From CAJMSU01 sp964650315 (GTDB lineage Bacteria > Bacillota_I > Bacilli_A > RF39 > UBA660), in assembly GCA_964650315.1 (NCBI GenBank), contig CAZYQE010000006.1, positions 22,434-86,433 on the forward strand: DNA of 64,000 nucleotides, read 5' to 3'. The position numbers were made by a program, and so were the translations under genes. The notes under the pieces are model-generated. The model worked only from the letters and a program-made list of their open reading frames with translations, did no database searches and was not told the origin of the DNA. How positions within the stretch are numbered: position 1 is the stretch's first letter; every line of letters begins with the position of its first letter. Shown one piece after another: positions 8,543-17,823 of this stretch.

Positions 8543-8551
8543 ATTATATCA
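8543..8551 (-). promoter_or_regulatory. Extended -10 promoter of the lysozyme operon
   Basis: TGATATAAT on the minus strand about 25 bases before the TTG start. No convincing -35 is seen. The rest of the 8519-8698 region between these divergent genes is AT-rich with nothing else recognised. Confidence 0.5.
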
Positions 8552-8671
8552 TAATTGGTTTGTTTTTATTATAATTTTCAATAATTTTAAAATATTATAC
8601 TCTTCATTAATAGTATATCAAAATATAAAGTTATTAAAAAGATTAAAAATCAATTTAATTATATTTTTTTA

Positions 8672-8680
8672 TGTTATAAT
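8672..8680 (+). promoter_or_regulatory. Extended -10 promoter of the sulfatase-like gene
   Basis: TGTTATAAT at 8672-8680. The ATG at 8699 follows AGAGGT (8686-8691), so the leader would be very short (about a dozen bases). Confidence 0.5.
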
Positions 8681-8698
8681 GTTATAGAGGTAGATATT

Positions 8699-10447
8699 AT
8701 GAAAAAGAATATTTTTAAAAAACTTATAATTATTTCAGCTATTTCTATAGTTTGTTCTATATTAATAGAGAAATTTTTATATCCTGATAATTTATTTGAA
8801 ATAAAAAGATTTTTAATTAATTTTTTAGCGTTGGGTCAATTTATATATATTTTTAGTCTTTTATTTAAAAATAAAAATATTGGTTGTATTATAAAAGTCA
8901 TGTTTTCTACGCTAGTTTTATTGGTAGCTAGTCTATATTATAAGAATACTTTTTATTTCTCATTTGGAATTACAGAGATTGTATTAATATTATGTTTATC
9001 TAATTTCATTACGAAAAAGAAACCTAAACTTGGTATGGTAATTAATGATATTTTATTTCTATTTTTAAATATTCAATTGATTATGTTACTATTTAGTGGA
9101 TCTTTCTTAAAACTTATAATGCTTACTAATTTGAGTTCTTTAGAAGACTTATCCGGTAAAACACTTATATATGGTTTAGGTGTTATTGGACTTATAGTTT
9201 TCTCATTTATTCCAGTTAAAAAGTTATCTCTTAGTGAATTTAAAAAAGATTATTCTTTAGTGATTGCTATTGCACTAGAAATTATTTTTATACTATTAGT
9301 TAGATTAACTTTTTCACCTATGGGAAATTATTCTTTCTTAATAAAAGAAGAAGTTTCATATCTTCAAAATTCATATGCTTTAAGTAATAGTAAAGTTAAT
9401 AAAAAAGAATTTTATAAAAAAGATATTAAGAGTTATATAGATACTGAATATAATTCTGAGAATAAACCAAATATAATTTTAATATTTACAGAAGGATTAT
9501 CACAAAATGTTGTTTTAGATAAAAAGAATATTATGCCTAATGTTAAAAAGTATGAAAATAAATCTATTAACTTTACTGGTTATTTTAATCATACTTTTGC
9601 GACTTATAGAGGTTTAATCGGGCAATTATATTCTGGATATCAATATGATAATTTAGATGAGAATCATTTAACTTCTATTCAAGATATATTAAAAGATAAT
9701 GGTTATAATACTGCTTTTGTAAATACTGAACCTAAGAACAAAGAGTTTACTAAATATCTTAAATCATTTAAATTTGATAAATTAGCGTCTACTAAGAAGA
9801 CTAAAGGAGAAGCTAATTCTACTAGTGATAAAGATTCTTATTCATTGTTATTTGATACTGCTAGTAACTTAAATAATGAGGATAAACCATTCTTTGTTAG
9901 TATATATACTTTTGGAACTCATGTTTCTTTAGATAGTACTGATTTAAAATATGGTAATGGAAAAGATAATTTCTTAAATAGATTCTATGATGCTGATTAT
10001 CAATTTGGTAAATTTATGGAGAAGTTTGAAAATAGTGAATTATCTGATAATACAATAGTTATATTTACTGGTGATCATTGTTCTTACTCAGATATGGATT
10101 ATAAAAGAGTTTTCCCTAATTATGAAAGAGTTCATACTATGGTTGATCCAATGCCTTTATTTATATATTATGATGGTGTAAAAGCTAGAAATATTGAAGT
10201 TAATGGTAGAAATTCTCTTAACCTAGCACCTACAATATTAGATTATATTGATGTAAGTGCTCCTAATTATTTCTTAGGTGAATCATTATTCTCTGGTGCT
10301 AAGGGAGGGACTAAATTTGATCATTATTACCATGATGATGTTAATTGGGTAACTACTTTTAATAAAAATATTAATCTTCAAAGTAAAGATCTTGATCAAG
10401 ATATAGTACAAGAAATAGAAAGATATTTAGCTGTATCTTCAAAATAA
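8699..10447 (+). CDS. LTA-synthase/phosphoglycerol-transferase-like sulfatase-family membrane enzyme
   Basis: 582 residues: about five N-terminal membrane segments (up to about residue 205), then an extracellular alkaline-phosphatase/sulfatase-fold domain. Motifs seen are IILIFTEGLSQNV (metal-binding Glu), the segment FATYRGLIGQLYS at the position of the catalytic Thr, SIYTFGTHV, and FTGDHCSY with the Asp-His metal ligands. Family members transfer glycerophosphate or phosphoethanolamine from a phospholipid to surface polymers or lipids. It lies alone on the plus strand inside a minus-strand glycan region and differs from the second family member at 39833. Substrate is unknown. Confidence 0.78.
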   Translation: MKKNIFKKLIIISAISIVCSILIEKFLYPDNLFEIKRFLINFLALGQFIYIFSLLFKNKNIGCIIKVMFSTLVLLVASLYYKNTFYFSFGITEIVLILCLSNFITKKKPKLGMVINDILFLFLNIQLIMLLFSGSFLKLIMLTNLSSLEDLSGKTLIYGLGVIGLIVFSFIPVKKLSLSEFKKDYSLVIAIALEIIFILLVRLTFSPMGNYSFLIKEEVSYLQNSYALSNSKVNKKEFYKKDIKSYIDTEYNSENKPNIILIFTEGLSQNVVLDKKNIMPNVKKYENKSINFTGYFNHTFATYRGLIGQLYSGYQYDNLDENHLTSIQDILKDNGYNTAFVNTEPKNKEFTKYLKSFKFDKLASTKKTKGEANSTSDKDSYSLLFDTASNLNNEDKPFFVSIYTFGTHVSLDSTDLKYGNGKDNFLNRFYDADYQFGKFMEKFENSELSDNTIVIFTGDHCSYSDMDYKRVFPNYERVHTMVDPMPLFIYYDGVKARNIEVNGRNSLNLAPTILDYIDVSAPNYFLGESLFSGAKGGTKFDHYYHDDVNWVTTFNKNINLQSKDLDQDIVQEIERYLAVSSK

Positions 10448-10448
10448 A

Positions 10449-10470
10449 AAATCTACATATAAGTAGATTT
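10449..10470. terminator. Shared bidirectional terminator
   Basis: Stem AAATCTAC/GTAGATTT with A/T tracts on both sides, lying between two convergent genes and serving both. Confidence 0.8.
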
Positions 10471-12375
10471 TTATTTTGTTGTTTTATAATAAATATAATA
10501 ACACTTATTATTAGCACAACTCTTTGTCTCATATTTAAATCCTAATGATTCAATACTTTCTTTAGAGTTAATCTTTTCTGTTACTAAACAATTTATTGGG
10601 TATTTATTTAACATGGCTTTAAATTTATTATAATTACTTTTATAATCCCCTAAATAATCTTTATAAAGATCATCATCTTCTTGTTTAAATCCTTTAAACT
10701 CTTTATTATCAAAGTCATGATATCTTGGTATAGCACTTATAATACTACTACTTGGTGAGTATTGTCTAAGTAGGACAGCTAATGAATGATCATACTTATC
10801 CACTTTTACCCAATCAGGTGTTAATACATATAAATGATCATTTTTTTCTTTATGTAATTTTTCTAAATTTTGTCCTAATTTAACTGTTGATTTTGGTAAC
10901 AACTTAGGATTTTTTGAAATTATTTTGCACGAATTTATAACTCCACCATAATTATCATATCTAAAATTAAAAGATAAATATGCTCCTACTAATAATAGAA
11001 TAACTATAAGACATTCAGTAATTATTAATAATACTTTATTAAATTTTTGACATATAAATATAAATGCATAAGAAGCAGCTAATACTATTATAGTATAGAA
11101 AGCTCCTGTCCAAAATCTTGCTTCTACGAAATCATAAACTGATACATGTTCAGTAATATTATTTATTTGTGGTATATACATAAATGCAAATATAAGTAAA
11201 AGAATTGTATTTGTTTTTCTTATATTATGATCTTTATAGAGATAGCCTAATAAGAATACTAAACAAGATGCATAAAATATTATACTCTTTTCATTTGCTT
11301 GAAATAATAGGATTGGTCTAATACCTATACTTGGTATATCTGATAAAATAAATCCTGCTATTATTATTGATAGTAATAGTAGAGTTAAAAGAATTTTGTT
11401 TTTATTTTCAAATATTAAATAAGCTATTAAATAAGCTAATGCTACTATGATAATAACCGGTAGTGCTACTGATGATTGAGTTATTAATATAATACTAATT
11501 ATTCCATAAGTAATTATATCTTTAAATTTTAACTTTTCTTTATCTATTAGAGGTAATAGTAATAATAGTATACCTGATGTTCTAACTAACATAGATCCAT
11601 AATACATAGCGTTACCAAATTGCCAACCACTAATAAAGTTAACTAATTTACTCAATACATCAAACTGAAATATAAATAGAACTGTGCATATTGGAATGAA
11701 TTGAAGTTGATATTTATATTTTTTTCGTTTTTCTTTTGTTAAAATCTTATTTAAAAATGCTAATATTATAATTGCATATAACCAATATCCTATAAAACTC
11801 TGAGCAAATTTCAAAAAAACAGATGAATCTATGTGAAATAATTTAGCATAGAAAGCTGATTCTATCTGCCACATATTCAAAGTGTAGGCACCAAATTTAG
11901 AAATATTGTGTAATCCATTTGCAGGATGAATTTTATGTGTATTTATCCCGTTGACATTGTCTGATACTGTATTAACATAATATCCATCATCTAAGTGATT
12001 TCCAAACCAATTATATTGAACGTTACAAATTGAGAAGAATATTAATATAATAGCTATTATTTTAACAAACCAACTTTGCTTTAAATCTTCTTTGATATCT
12101 TCTTTTGTTATATAAACATTATTCTTTTTCTTTTTATATATAGCAAAACTAAATAATCCTATCCATAATAATATCATTAATACTATATATACATTAAAAG
12201 GTAATTGAAATAGTTTAATTATACACGCTAAAAATGAAGTAAAAAATTTATAAAGTAAATAACTATAAACTAGCCTTTCCGGTAATGTCTCTTTTTTTGA
12301 GAAAATAGTGTTACCTAAAAAATATAGACTAGTTATAAATAAAATTATATATATAATACTTAAAATATAATCCAT
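10471..12375 (-). CDS. Large polytopic membrane protein, GT-C glycosyltransferase-like
   Basis: 634 residues with about 12 membrane segments and a C-terminal extracytoplasmic domain (about 500-634). The first large outer loop holds FGNHLDDGYYVNTV (about residues 127-140), an acidic pair in the place typical of GT-C enzymes that use polyprenyl-phosphate sugars. It resembles uncharacterised membrane proteins of glycan loci (DUF6077-like is possible, but I cannot confirm this). It starts 2 bases after the double-GT2 gene. The likely role is transfer of a sugar to the polymer outside the membrane. A polyprenyl-phosphate sugar donor could come from the enzyme at 5464. Confidence 0.55.
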   Translation of the reverse strand: MDYILSIIYIILFITSLYFLGNTIFSKKETLPERLVYSYLLYKFFTSFLACIIKLFQLPFNVYIVLMILLWIGLFSFAIYKKKKNNVYITKEDIKEDLKQSWFVKIIAIILIFFSICNVQYNWFGNHLDDGYYVNTVSDNVNGINTHKIHPANGLHNISKFGAYTLNMWQIESAFYAKLFHIDSSVFLKFAQSFIGYWLYAIIILAFLNKILTKEKRKKYKYQLQFIPICTVLFIFQFDVLSKLVNFISGWQFGNAMYYGSMLVRTSGILLLLLPLIDKEKLKFKDIITYGIISIILITQSSVALPVIIIVALAYLIAYLIFENKNKILLTLLLLSIIIAGFILSDIPSIGIRPILLFQANEKSIIFYASCLVFLLGYLYKDHNIRKTNTILLLIFAFMYIPQINNITEHVSVYDFVEARFWTGAFYTIIVLAASYAFIFICQKFNKVLLIITECLIVILLLVGAYLSFNFRYDNYGGVINSCKIISKNPKLLPKSTVKLGQNLEKLHKEKNDHLYVLTPDWVKVDKYDHSLAVLLRQYSPSSSIISAIPRYHDFDNKEFKGFKQEDDDLYKDYLGDYKSNYNKFKAMLNKYPINCLVTEKINSKESIESLGFKYETKSCANNKCYYIYYKTTK

Positions 12376-12376
12376 A

Positions 12377-14524
12377 TTATTTGTTCTCCTTTTTATCTAA
12401 CATAAAGTCTCTTCTTAAGCTAAAATTAGGATTATAAAAACGATCTCTTAATAATTCTTTTTTCCATTTATCAGTCATAATATTTACTTCATATTTAAAT
12501 CTTTTATATTTTTCTTTTGTTGTATCTCTTCCTCTAGATTTAGATTCATAATGATACAATTCTGCCATTGGTACAAATACATTATAGTATCCTTTTTTTA
12601 ATAATCTAATATTGAAATCTATATCATTATAAGCTACTTGTAATTCTTCATCTAGTCCTTTTACTTCATCATATTTTTTTCTACTTACCATTAAGCAAGC
12701 TGCTGTTACAGCACTGTAATTATATGGTACAGAAAGTCTTCCACCCCATACAATTGAATCTCTATCTACACCAACATAAGTATGTGAAGCTACTCCTCCT
12801 AGACCTAATACTACTCCACCATGTTGTACAGTATCATCAGGATATAATAGTTTAGCTCCTACTGCCCCTATATGGTCTTGTGAAGCATAACCAAGCATTA
12901 TTTCTAACCAATTTGGAGTAATTACTTCAATATCATTATTTAATAATACTATGTAGTCTGATTTAGTTTTTGATACGGCTAAATTATTTATTTTAGAATA
13001 ATTAAATTCAAAGTTAGCATCAATAACTTTAAAGTTATCATGTTTTTTCTTATACTCATCAAACAATTTAAAAGTTTCTTTTTTCTCACTATTATTATTT
13101 ACTACTATAACTTCATAGTTTTTATATGTAGTTTTTTCATATACTGATTCTAGACATGTTCTAGTAGTATCAGCCAAATCTTTAGTAGGAATAATAATAG
13201 ATACTTTAGGATCCTTTACTACATCATATTCAATATAGTAATAAGGACAATCTTTAGATATTTTTACTTTTCCTTTTATTTTACGTCTTTTTAAAGCATC
13301 TTCTAATGCTTTTTTACCACATTCTAAAGCATAATTCTTATTATCTATAACCATTGAAGTTGAACCTTCTACCATTCTCCAATGATAAAGTATTTTAGGT
13401 ATATGATATATTTTATCTGTTTTTTCAGTAAATCTTAAGAATAAATCATAATCTTGAGCACCTTCATATCCAACTCTAAATCCTTTTATTTCATCTATAA
13501 TAGACTTTCTAAGCATAGTAAAATGGCAAATATAATTACTACTTAATAATGAATCTGGCGCGAAATCAGATTTAAAATTAGGATCACATCTTCTTCCATT
13601 TAAATCTAGTTTATCTTCATCTGAATAAATCATATCTATTTTTTTATCATCGTTTAATACTTTAACCATTTCATATAGAGCATGTGGTGATAAAGTATCA
13701 TCATTATCCATAAGCGCAATAAACTCACCTGTTGCCATTTCTATAGCATCATTAGTTGCTCTCGAAATATGACCATTCTTTTTTCTATATTTTACTTTTA
13801 TTCTTTTATCTTTCTTCTCATACTCTTTAAGAGTATCTTTTGTTTCTTTTTTACTAGAACAATCATCTACTAAACAAATTTCATAATTATCATATGTCTG
13901 TTCTAAAATGGAATCTATACATGCAGATAAATATTTTTTACCTATATTATATACTGGTATAACTATAGATATTAATGGTTTATATTTAAGTTCTTTTTTT
14001 TCTTCAAATTTTTCATGTTTTTTTAACCAATCGTTATAATCTGTTGTGTTAAATGGATTATAAAAAGAATTTGAATCATGTAATCTAATGCGTGTTTTTA
14101 ATTCTTTTAAGTATTTACCCCATAAAGAAACAGGAATTAAAAAGTGGTATTCTTTCCACATATGTTTGATTCCTCTTCCTAATACTCCAAATACAACTCC
14201 TGCTTTTTTAAAATGTTTTTTTAATCTACCTTTTATTTTATTATTAATTCTAGAAAATTTTCTGTTTTTTAATTTACTTACAACATACTCTTTTCCATCT
14301 ACAATAACTCTAAGTTCAATCTTTTTATCTTTTTCAGTAAGTTCTTTTTCTAAAACAAATTGATCTGCACCTAAAATCATTCTAAATTCATAATCAGTTT
14401 GTTTTCCGTCTATATATAATACAAATTTATAATCTTCTACTTCTATAGAACCAACTATTTGTAATAGAGGGTTTTTTACACCTGTAATTCCTTGTGAAAT
14501 TATTGCTATAAAATCATACTTCAT
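12377..14524 (-). CDS. Bifunctional glycosyltransferase with two GT2 domains
   Basis: 715 residues: an N-terminal unassigned part (1-175), a first GT2 domain (about 180-400; ISIVIPVYNIG, VDDCSS, MDNDDTLSPHAL) and a second one (about 435-700; VSIIIPTKDLA, VVNNNS, LLNNDIEVI, QHGGVVLGLGG). Both domains carry a plausible acidic metal-binding motif. Such tandem proteins add two sugars in sequence or polymerise a chain, and occur in rhamnan or O-antigen clusters. The ATG at 14524 follows AGGAGG and lies 3 bases after the exporter permease gene, indicating strict co-expression. The dTDP-rhamnose genes upstream suggest rhamnose as one donor, by inference. Confidence 0.82.
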   Translation of the reverse strand: MKYDFIAIISQGITGVKNPLLQIVGSIEVEDYKFVLYIDGKQTDYEFRMILGADQFVLEKELTEKDKKIELRVIVDGKEYVVSKLKNRKFSRINNKIKGRLKKHFKKAGVVFGVLGRGIKHMWKEYHFLIPVSLWGKYLKELKTRIRLHDSNSFYNPFNTTDYNDWLKKHEKFEEKKELKYKPLISIVIPVYNIGKKYLSACIDSILEQTYDNYEICLVDDCSSKKETKDTLKEYEKKDKRIKVKYRKKNGHISRATNDAIEMATGEFIALMDNDDTLSPHALYEMVKVLNDDKKIDMIYSDEDKLDLNGRRCDPNFKSDFAPDSLLSSNYICHFTMLRKSIIDEIKGFRVGYEGAQDYDLFLRFTEKTDKIYHIPKILYHWRMVEGSTSMVIDNKNYALECGKKALEDALKRRKIKGKVKISKDCPYYYIEYDVVKDPKVSIIIPTKDLADTTRTCLESVYEKTTYKNYEVIVVNNNSEKKETFKLFDEYKKKHDNFKVIDANFEFNYSKINNLAVSKTKSDYIVLLNNDIEVITPNWLEIMLGYASQDHIGAVGAKLLYPDDTVQHGGVVLGLGGVASHTYVGVDRDSIVWGGRLSVPYNYSAVTAACLMVSRKKYDEVKGLDEELQVAYNDIDFNIRLLKKGYYNVFVPMAELYHYESKSRGRDTTKEKYKRFKYEVNIMTDKWKKELLRDRFYNPNFSLRRDFMLDKKENK

Positions 14525-14527
14525 CTG

Positions 14528-15295
14528 TTATACCTCCTCTGCGAAGCCTTTTGATAATTTTTTAAATATAGCCATTCCTCCAAAGAATACTACAATAGTA
14601 ATACCCACTAGGTATAAAAATGGATATAATGCGGGTAATTGATGATTCATAAATATATCTCTATATGCACTTACAATTTCTGTCATTGGATTTAAATATA
14701 ATACCCATCTTACACTAACTGGGAATAATTCTATTGGATATAGAATTGGTGTTGCATAGAACAACATACTTATTATAAATTGAACTATATACTCCGTATC
14801 TTTTATATATATATTTATGGCACTTAGTGCAAACACTAATCCTAATGTAAAGAAGAATTGAATAATTGCAATTACTGGCAATAATAATAGATGCCAACTA
14901 ATTCCTAATCCTCCAAACACACAGAATAATAGTATAATAATACAACTGATAAAGAAGTTGACTAACCCACTTAAAGCCACTGAAATAGGTAATATCTCTC
15001 TAGGAAAATATACCTTTTTAATAATTCCAGCATTCGTTCTAACTGTAATCATTCCTTGATTTATTACTGTTGTGAAGAAAGTCCAAGGTATAATACCTAC
15101 TATTAAGTATTGCAAATAATTATCTGTTTTTATTCTCATTATATATGGAAATACAATAGCATATACAGCTACTTGTAATAAAGGGTTAAAAAACGACCAT
15201 AAAACTCCTAGAAATGAGCCTTTATATTTACCCCTTATTTCTTTTTTAACATTACTTTTTAATAATTCTCTGTAATTATATAATTCTTTTATCAT
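14528..15295 (-). CDS. ABC-2 type polysaccharide/teichoic acid exporter permease (TagG/Wzm-like)
   Basis: About 255 residues with six membrane segments, and the family's N-terminal region VKKEIRGKYKGSFLGVLW, which contacts the ATPase. The following segment NPLLQVAVYAIVFPYIM is typical of the ABC2 membrane domain. It pairs with the ATPase gene upstream (11 bases between them). Together they move an undecaprenyl-diphosphate-linked polymer across the membrane after it has been completed in the cytosol. The start at 15295 was chosen because AGAGGTG lies 6 bases before it; the GTG at 15304 overlaps that site. Confidence 0.88.
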   Translation of the reverse strand: MIKELYNYRELLKSNVKKEIRGKYKGSFLGVLWSFFNPLLQVAVYAIVFPYIMRIKTDNYLQYLIVGIIPWTFFTTVINQGMITVRTNAGIIKKVYFPREILPISVALSGLVNFFISCIIILLFCVFGGLGISWHLLLLPVIAIIQFFFTLGLVFALSAINIYIKDTEYIVQFIISMLFYATPILYPIELFPVSVRWVLYLNPMTEIVSAYRDIFMNHQLPALYPFLYLVGITIVVFFGGMAIFKKLSKGFAEEV

Positions 15296-15306
15296 GTGAT
15301 ACACCT

Positions 15307-16047
15307 CTACTTACATTCCTCTAAGTATTTATCAATAACTTCATTAGTTTCTCCATCTAATCTAATATGCCCATTTTGAATCCAAACAGCTCTTGTACAT
15401 AATTTTCTAATAGATGAGTGATTATGTGAGACAATTACTATTGTTTTATCTGAAGCTTTTAGTTCTCTTAATTTTGCAAAACACTTATCTTGGAAATGTT
15501 GATCTCCTACTGCTAAAATTTCATCTATTAATAAAATATCTGCATCTACATTGATAGCAACCGCAAAGGCTAGACGCATATACATACCAGATGAATATGT
15601 TCTTATTGGACTATCTATAAAGTCTCCTAACTCAGAAAACTCAATAATATCATCAACTTTTTTATCTATTTCTTTTGAAGTCAATCCAAAAATAGATGCA
15701 TTAAAGTAAATATTTTCTCTCCCAGTAAAATCATCATGAAATCCTGCACCTAATTCTAATAATGATGTTAGTTTTCCATTAGTTTTAATACTACCTTTAG
15801 TAGGATAAATTATTTTGGTCATTAATTTAAGTAGTGTAGATTTACCACTACCATTAGTACCTACTAATGCAACAGTTTCACCTTTTTTAATATTTAAATT
15901 TATATTCTCTAAAACAGTATGATGTTCTGTTTTATTATTTTTCCAAAAAACTAATCTTTCTTTTAATGTGTTTGGTTTATCATAATAAACTTTAAATTTT
16001 TTAGTTACATCTTTTACTACAATTGAATCTTGTTTTTTTTCTTCCAT
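15307..16047 (-). CDS. Polysaccharide/teichoic acid exporter ATPase (TagH/Wzt-like)
   Basis: About 246 residues: a single ABC ATPase domain with Walker A GTNGSGKST, a Wzt/TagH-like Q-loop region (LLELGAGFHDDFTGREN), signature YSSGMYMRLAFA, Walker B ADILLIDEILAVGD and the H-loop VSHN. It lacks the C-terminal carbohydrate-binding extension of Wzt proteins that read a chain-end cap, so capping recognition is unlikely. The start is the ATG at 16047, just after AGAGGTG; an upstream ATG at 16065 lies before this site. It is the first gene of a four-gene operon (16047 to 10471) with its own promoter. Confidence 0.9.
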   Translation of the reverse strand: MEEKKQDSIVVKDVTKKFKVYYDKPNTLKERLVFWKNNKTEHHTVLENINLNIKKGETVALVGTNGSGKSTLLKLMTKIIYPTKGSIKTNGKLTSLLELGAGFHDDFTGRENIYFNASIFGLTSKEIDKKVDDIIEFSELGDFIDSPIRTYSSGMYMRLAFAVAINVDADILLIDEILAVGDQHFQDKCFAKLRELKASDKTIVIVSHNHSSIRKLCTRAVWIQNGHIRLDGETNEVIDKYLEECK

Positions 16048-16091
16048 AAAACACCTCTTGGTCATTTAAAATAATACTTTTACTATAGTCA

Positions 16092-16121
16092 ATTATAACA
16101 TATTTTATACATCAATTTCAA
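16092..16121 (-). promoter_or_regulatory. Promoter of the exporter operon
   Basis: Minus strand TTGAAA (16116-16121), 18 bases, TATAAT (16092-16097) with an extended TG. It begins a few bases after the terminator of the preceding block. Confidence 0.7.
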
Positions 16122-16127
16122 TCATAT

Positions 16128-16149
16128 AAAAACCACTATTTGCTAGTGG
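16128..16149 (-). terminator. Terminator of the aminosugar/GT block
   Basis: Stem CCACTA/TAGTGG (16133-16149) followed by a T-run on the minus strand, directly behind the gene at 16151. Confidence 0.75.
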
Positions 16150-16150
16150 C

Positions 16151-17299
16151 CTATTTATAGAAATCGTTTTTTATGCATTCAACTATTTTTTTGCTAGTTG
16201 TTCCATCATAGTTGCAAAGCAGTTTTTTTATTGTCTTTTCTCTTTTTGATTTTAATATATCTTCTTTTCCTAATTCTTTTAATATCTTTTTAATGTCATC
16301 CCAATTATTAGCGTGGTAACAAACTTTGTTTATTTCTTTCATAATTGGTGTATATCTTTTTTCATTTTTATCTAAAAGAATAATAGGTTTATTTAAAATA
16401 AAATAATCAATAATTATAGAAGAAAAATCAGTTATTAGTACATCTGAATCTTGAAATGTCTCAAAATAATTACTATCTTTATCATAAATCATATTATTCT
16501 CATCATAATTTAATAAATACTCTTTAACTTCTTCTTTTGGCATTATTTTTTCATCTATAAAGTTTTTAAACATTAAAGGATGGGGTCTAAATACTAATTT
16601 TTGATTTCTGTTTTTCTTGAAATATTTAACTATATTATCTTTATAATTAAAAAATGTTGTTTCAAATAAATCTTTATTAGTTGTCCATCTAGGAGTCCAT
16701 ATCACTTTTAAATCTTTTGTTTTTAATTTGTTAAAAGCAGAAGTTTCTGTTGATATATTCATGATTTCACTATCAAGTGATGGATAACCATAATTTATAC
16801 TATAGTGATTTCCATCTTTTGGCATTTTATTTAAAACATATTTGCTTTCGTATTCATTTTCTCCAAAAAAGAAGTAAAGTTGATTAATAAATGATTGTGG
16901 TAAAACAACACTATGCAAATCTACTAAAAGATATCCATATGGAATATAACAAAGTTTAGTATATGTACTTAATACATCTGTAGAGTATTGATGCGGTAAA
17001 TAATTATTATATGGTCTTTGAATAAATACATAATCTGGCTTTTCTTTTTCCAAGTCAAACCATTCCTTATTACTAACTGCATTTATAACATTATCTCCAA
17101 ATTTTTCTTCCCAAAAGGCTAGGTCTTCATTTTTAGGAAATTTGTTTATATCATCAGGAATAGCTAATATATTCACATCAATGTCAGGATCATTTTTCAT
17201 AATGTTAATAACATCACAAATCTTACTATATCCTTGAATATATTGACAAATAAAATATACTTTAAGTTTTCTCTTAAAAATTTTTTTTCTTAATTTCAT
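16151..17299 (-). CDS. CDP-glycerol glycerophosphotransferase-like enzyme (TagB/TagF fold)
   Basis: 382 residues, GT-B-like fold of the TagB/TagF family. C-terminal marks are VFRPHPLM (about 247-254), where the His-Pro pair belongs to the family's conserved motif, and ITDFSSIIIDYFIL (about 289-302), corresponding to the DYSS...D pattern that binds the CDP donor phosphates. VIWTPRWT is also typical. The family primes or extends glycerol- or ribitol-phosphate chains on lipid-linked sugars at the cytosolic face. It lacks the membrane-anchoring N-terminal part of long TagF proteins, so it is probably a single-step transferase. Last gene of its block, 9 bases after the GNAT gene. Polyol and acceptor are inferred. 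Confidence 0.72.
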   Translation of the reverse strand: MKLRKKIFKRKLKVYFICQYIQGYSKICDVINIMKNDPDIDVNILAIPDDINKFPKNEDLAFWEEKFGDNVINAVSNKEWFDLEKEKPDYVFIQRPYNNYLPHQYSTDVLSTYTKLCYIPYGYLLVDLHSVVLPQSFINQLYFFFGENEYESKYVLNKMPKDGNHYSINYGYPSLDSEIMNISTETSAFNKLKTKDLKVIWTPRWTTNKDLFETTFFNYKDNIVKYFKKNRNQKLVFRPHPLMFKNFIDEKIMPKEEVKEYLLNYDENNMIYDKDSNYFETFQDSDVLITDFSSIIIDYFILNKPIILLDKNEKRYTPIMKEINKVCYHANNWDDIKKILKELGKEDILKSKREKTIKKLLCNYDGTTSKKIVECIKNDFYK

Positions 17300-17308
17300 A
17301 CTATACTC

Positions 17309-17815
17309 CTATATATTTAAAAAATCATCTGCTAATATTTGATACCACACCAAATTAATACATCTGTCGTTTTTTGTTATATAGTTTTTAGAAACTTTTT
17401 CTATTTTAAAACCTATTTTGTTGTAGAAAGCTATGGCTCTTTTATTTGTTTCTAAAACACATAAATAAACTTTGTTTAAGTTAAGATCATTAAAAGCTCT
17501 TTTTAATAATTCATTTATTGCAAAAGATGCTGCTCCTGTACCCTGTGCTTCTTCTCTAAATGAAATTGCTAATTCTGCATTTTTGTTATTGTTATCTATA
17601 TTTTTTAAACTTATAGTTCCTAAATAATTATCGTTATCATCAACACAAGCATAATGTAATTCATTATCATTTTTTGATGAATTTTTTATAAAATTTAAAA
17701 CTTGCTCTCTTGTTAATGAATTAAAATCTTTAGCAAATATCTCTTTAGTTTTACTAGAGTGCATCCATTCTAGCATACCATCAACATCTTTTTCTTTTAA
17801 CTCTCTTAACTTCAT
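17309..17815 (-). CDS. GNAT-family N-acetyltransferase, likely for an amino sugar
   Basis: 168 residues of the RimJ/RimL-type GNAT fold. LGTISLKNI, AELAISFREEAQGTG (the acetyl-CoA pyrophosphate loop, about 90-105) and ETNKRAIAFYNKIGF (about 136-150) follow the usual motif order. It lies 8 bases after the sugar aminotransferase gene and beside the ketoisomerase gene. The most likely substrate is therefore the dTDP-3-amino-3,6-dideoxyhexose made by them, giving a Quip3NAc or Fucp3NAc donor. Known versions of that step often use a hexapeptide-repeat enzyme instead, so this would be a non-homologous replacement. Confidence 0.7.
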   Translation of the reverse strand: MKLRELKEKDVDGMLEWMHSSKTKEIFAKDFNSLTREQVLNFIKNSSKNDNELHYACVDDNDNYLGTISLKNIDNNNKNAELAISFREEAQGTGAASFAINELLKRAFNDLNLNKVYLCVLETNKRAIAFYNKIGFKIEKVSKNYITKNDRCINLVWYQILADDFLNI

Positions 17816-17823
17816 ACGTCCTC

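Noticed and set aside
14715..14897. 60-codon minus-strand frame inside the exporter permease gene
   Set aside because: Overlaps a well-supported gene in another frame and has Ile/Ser/Tyr-rich, shadow-like composition.
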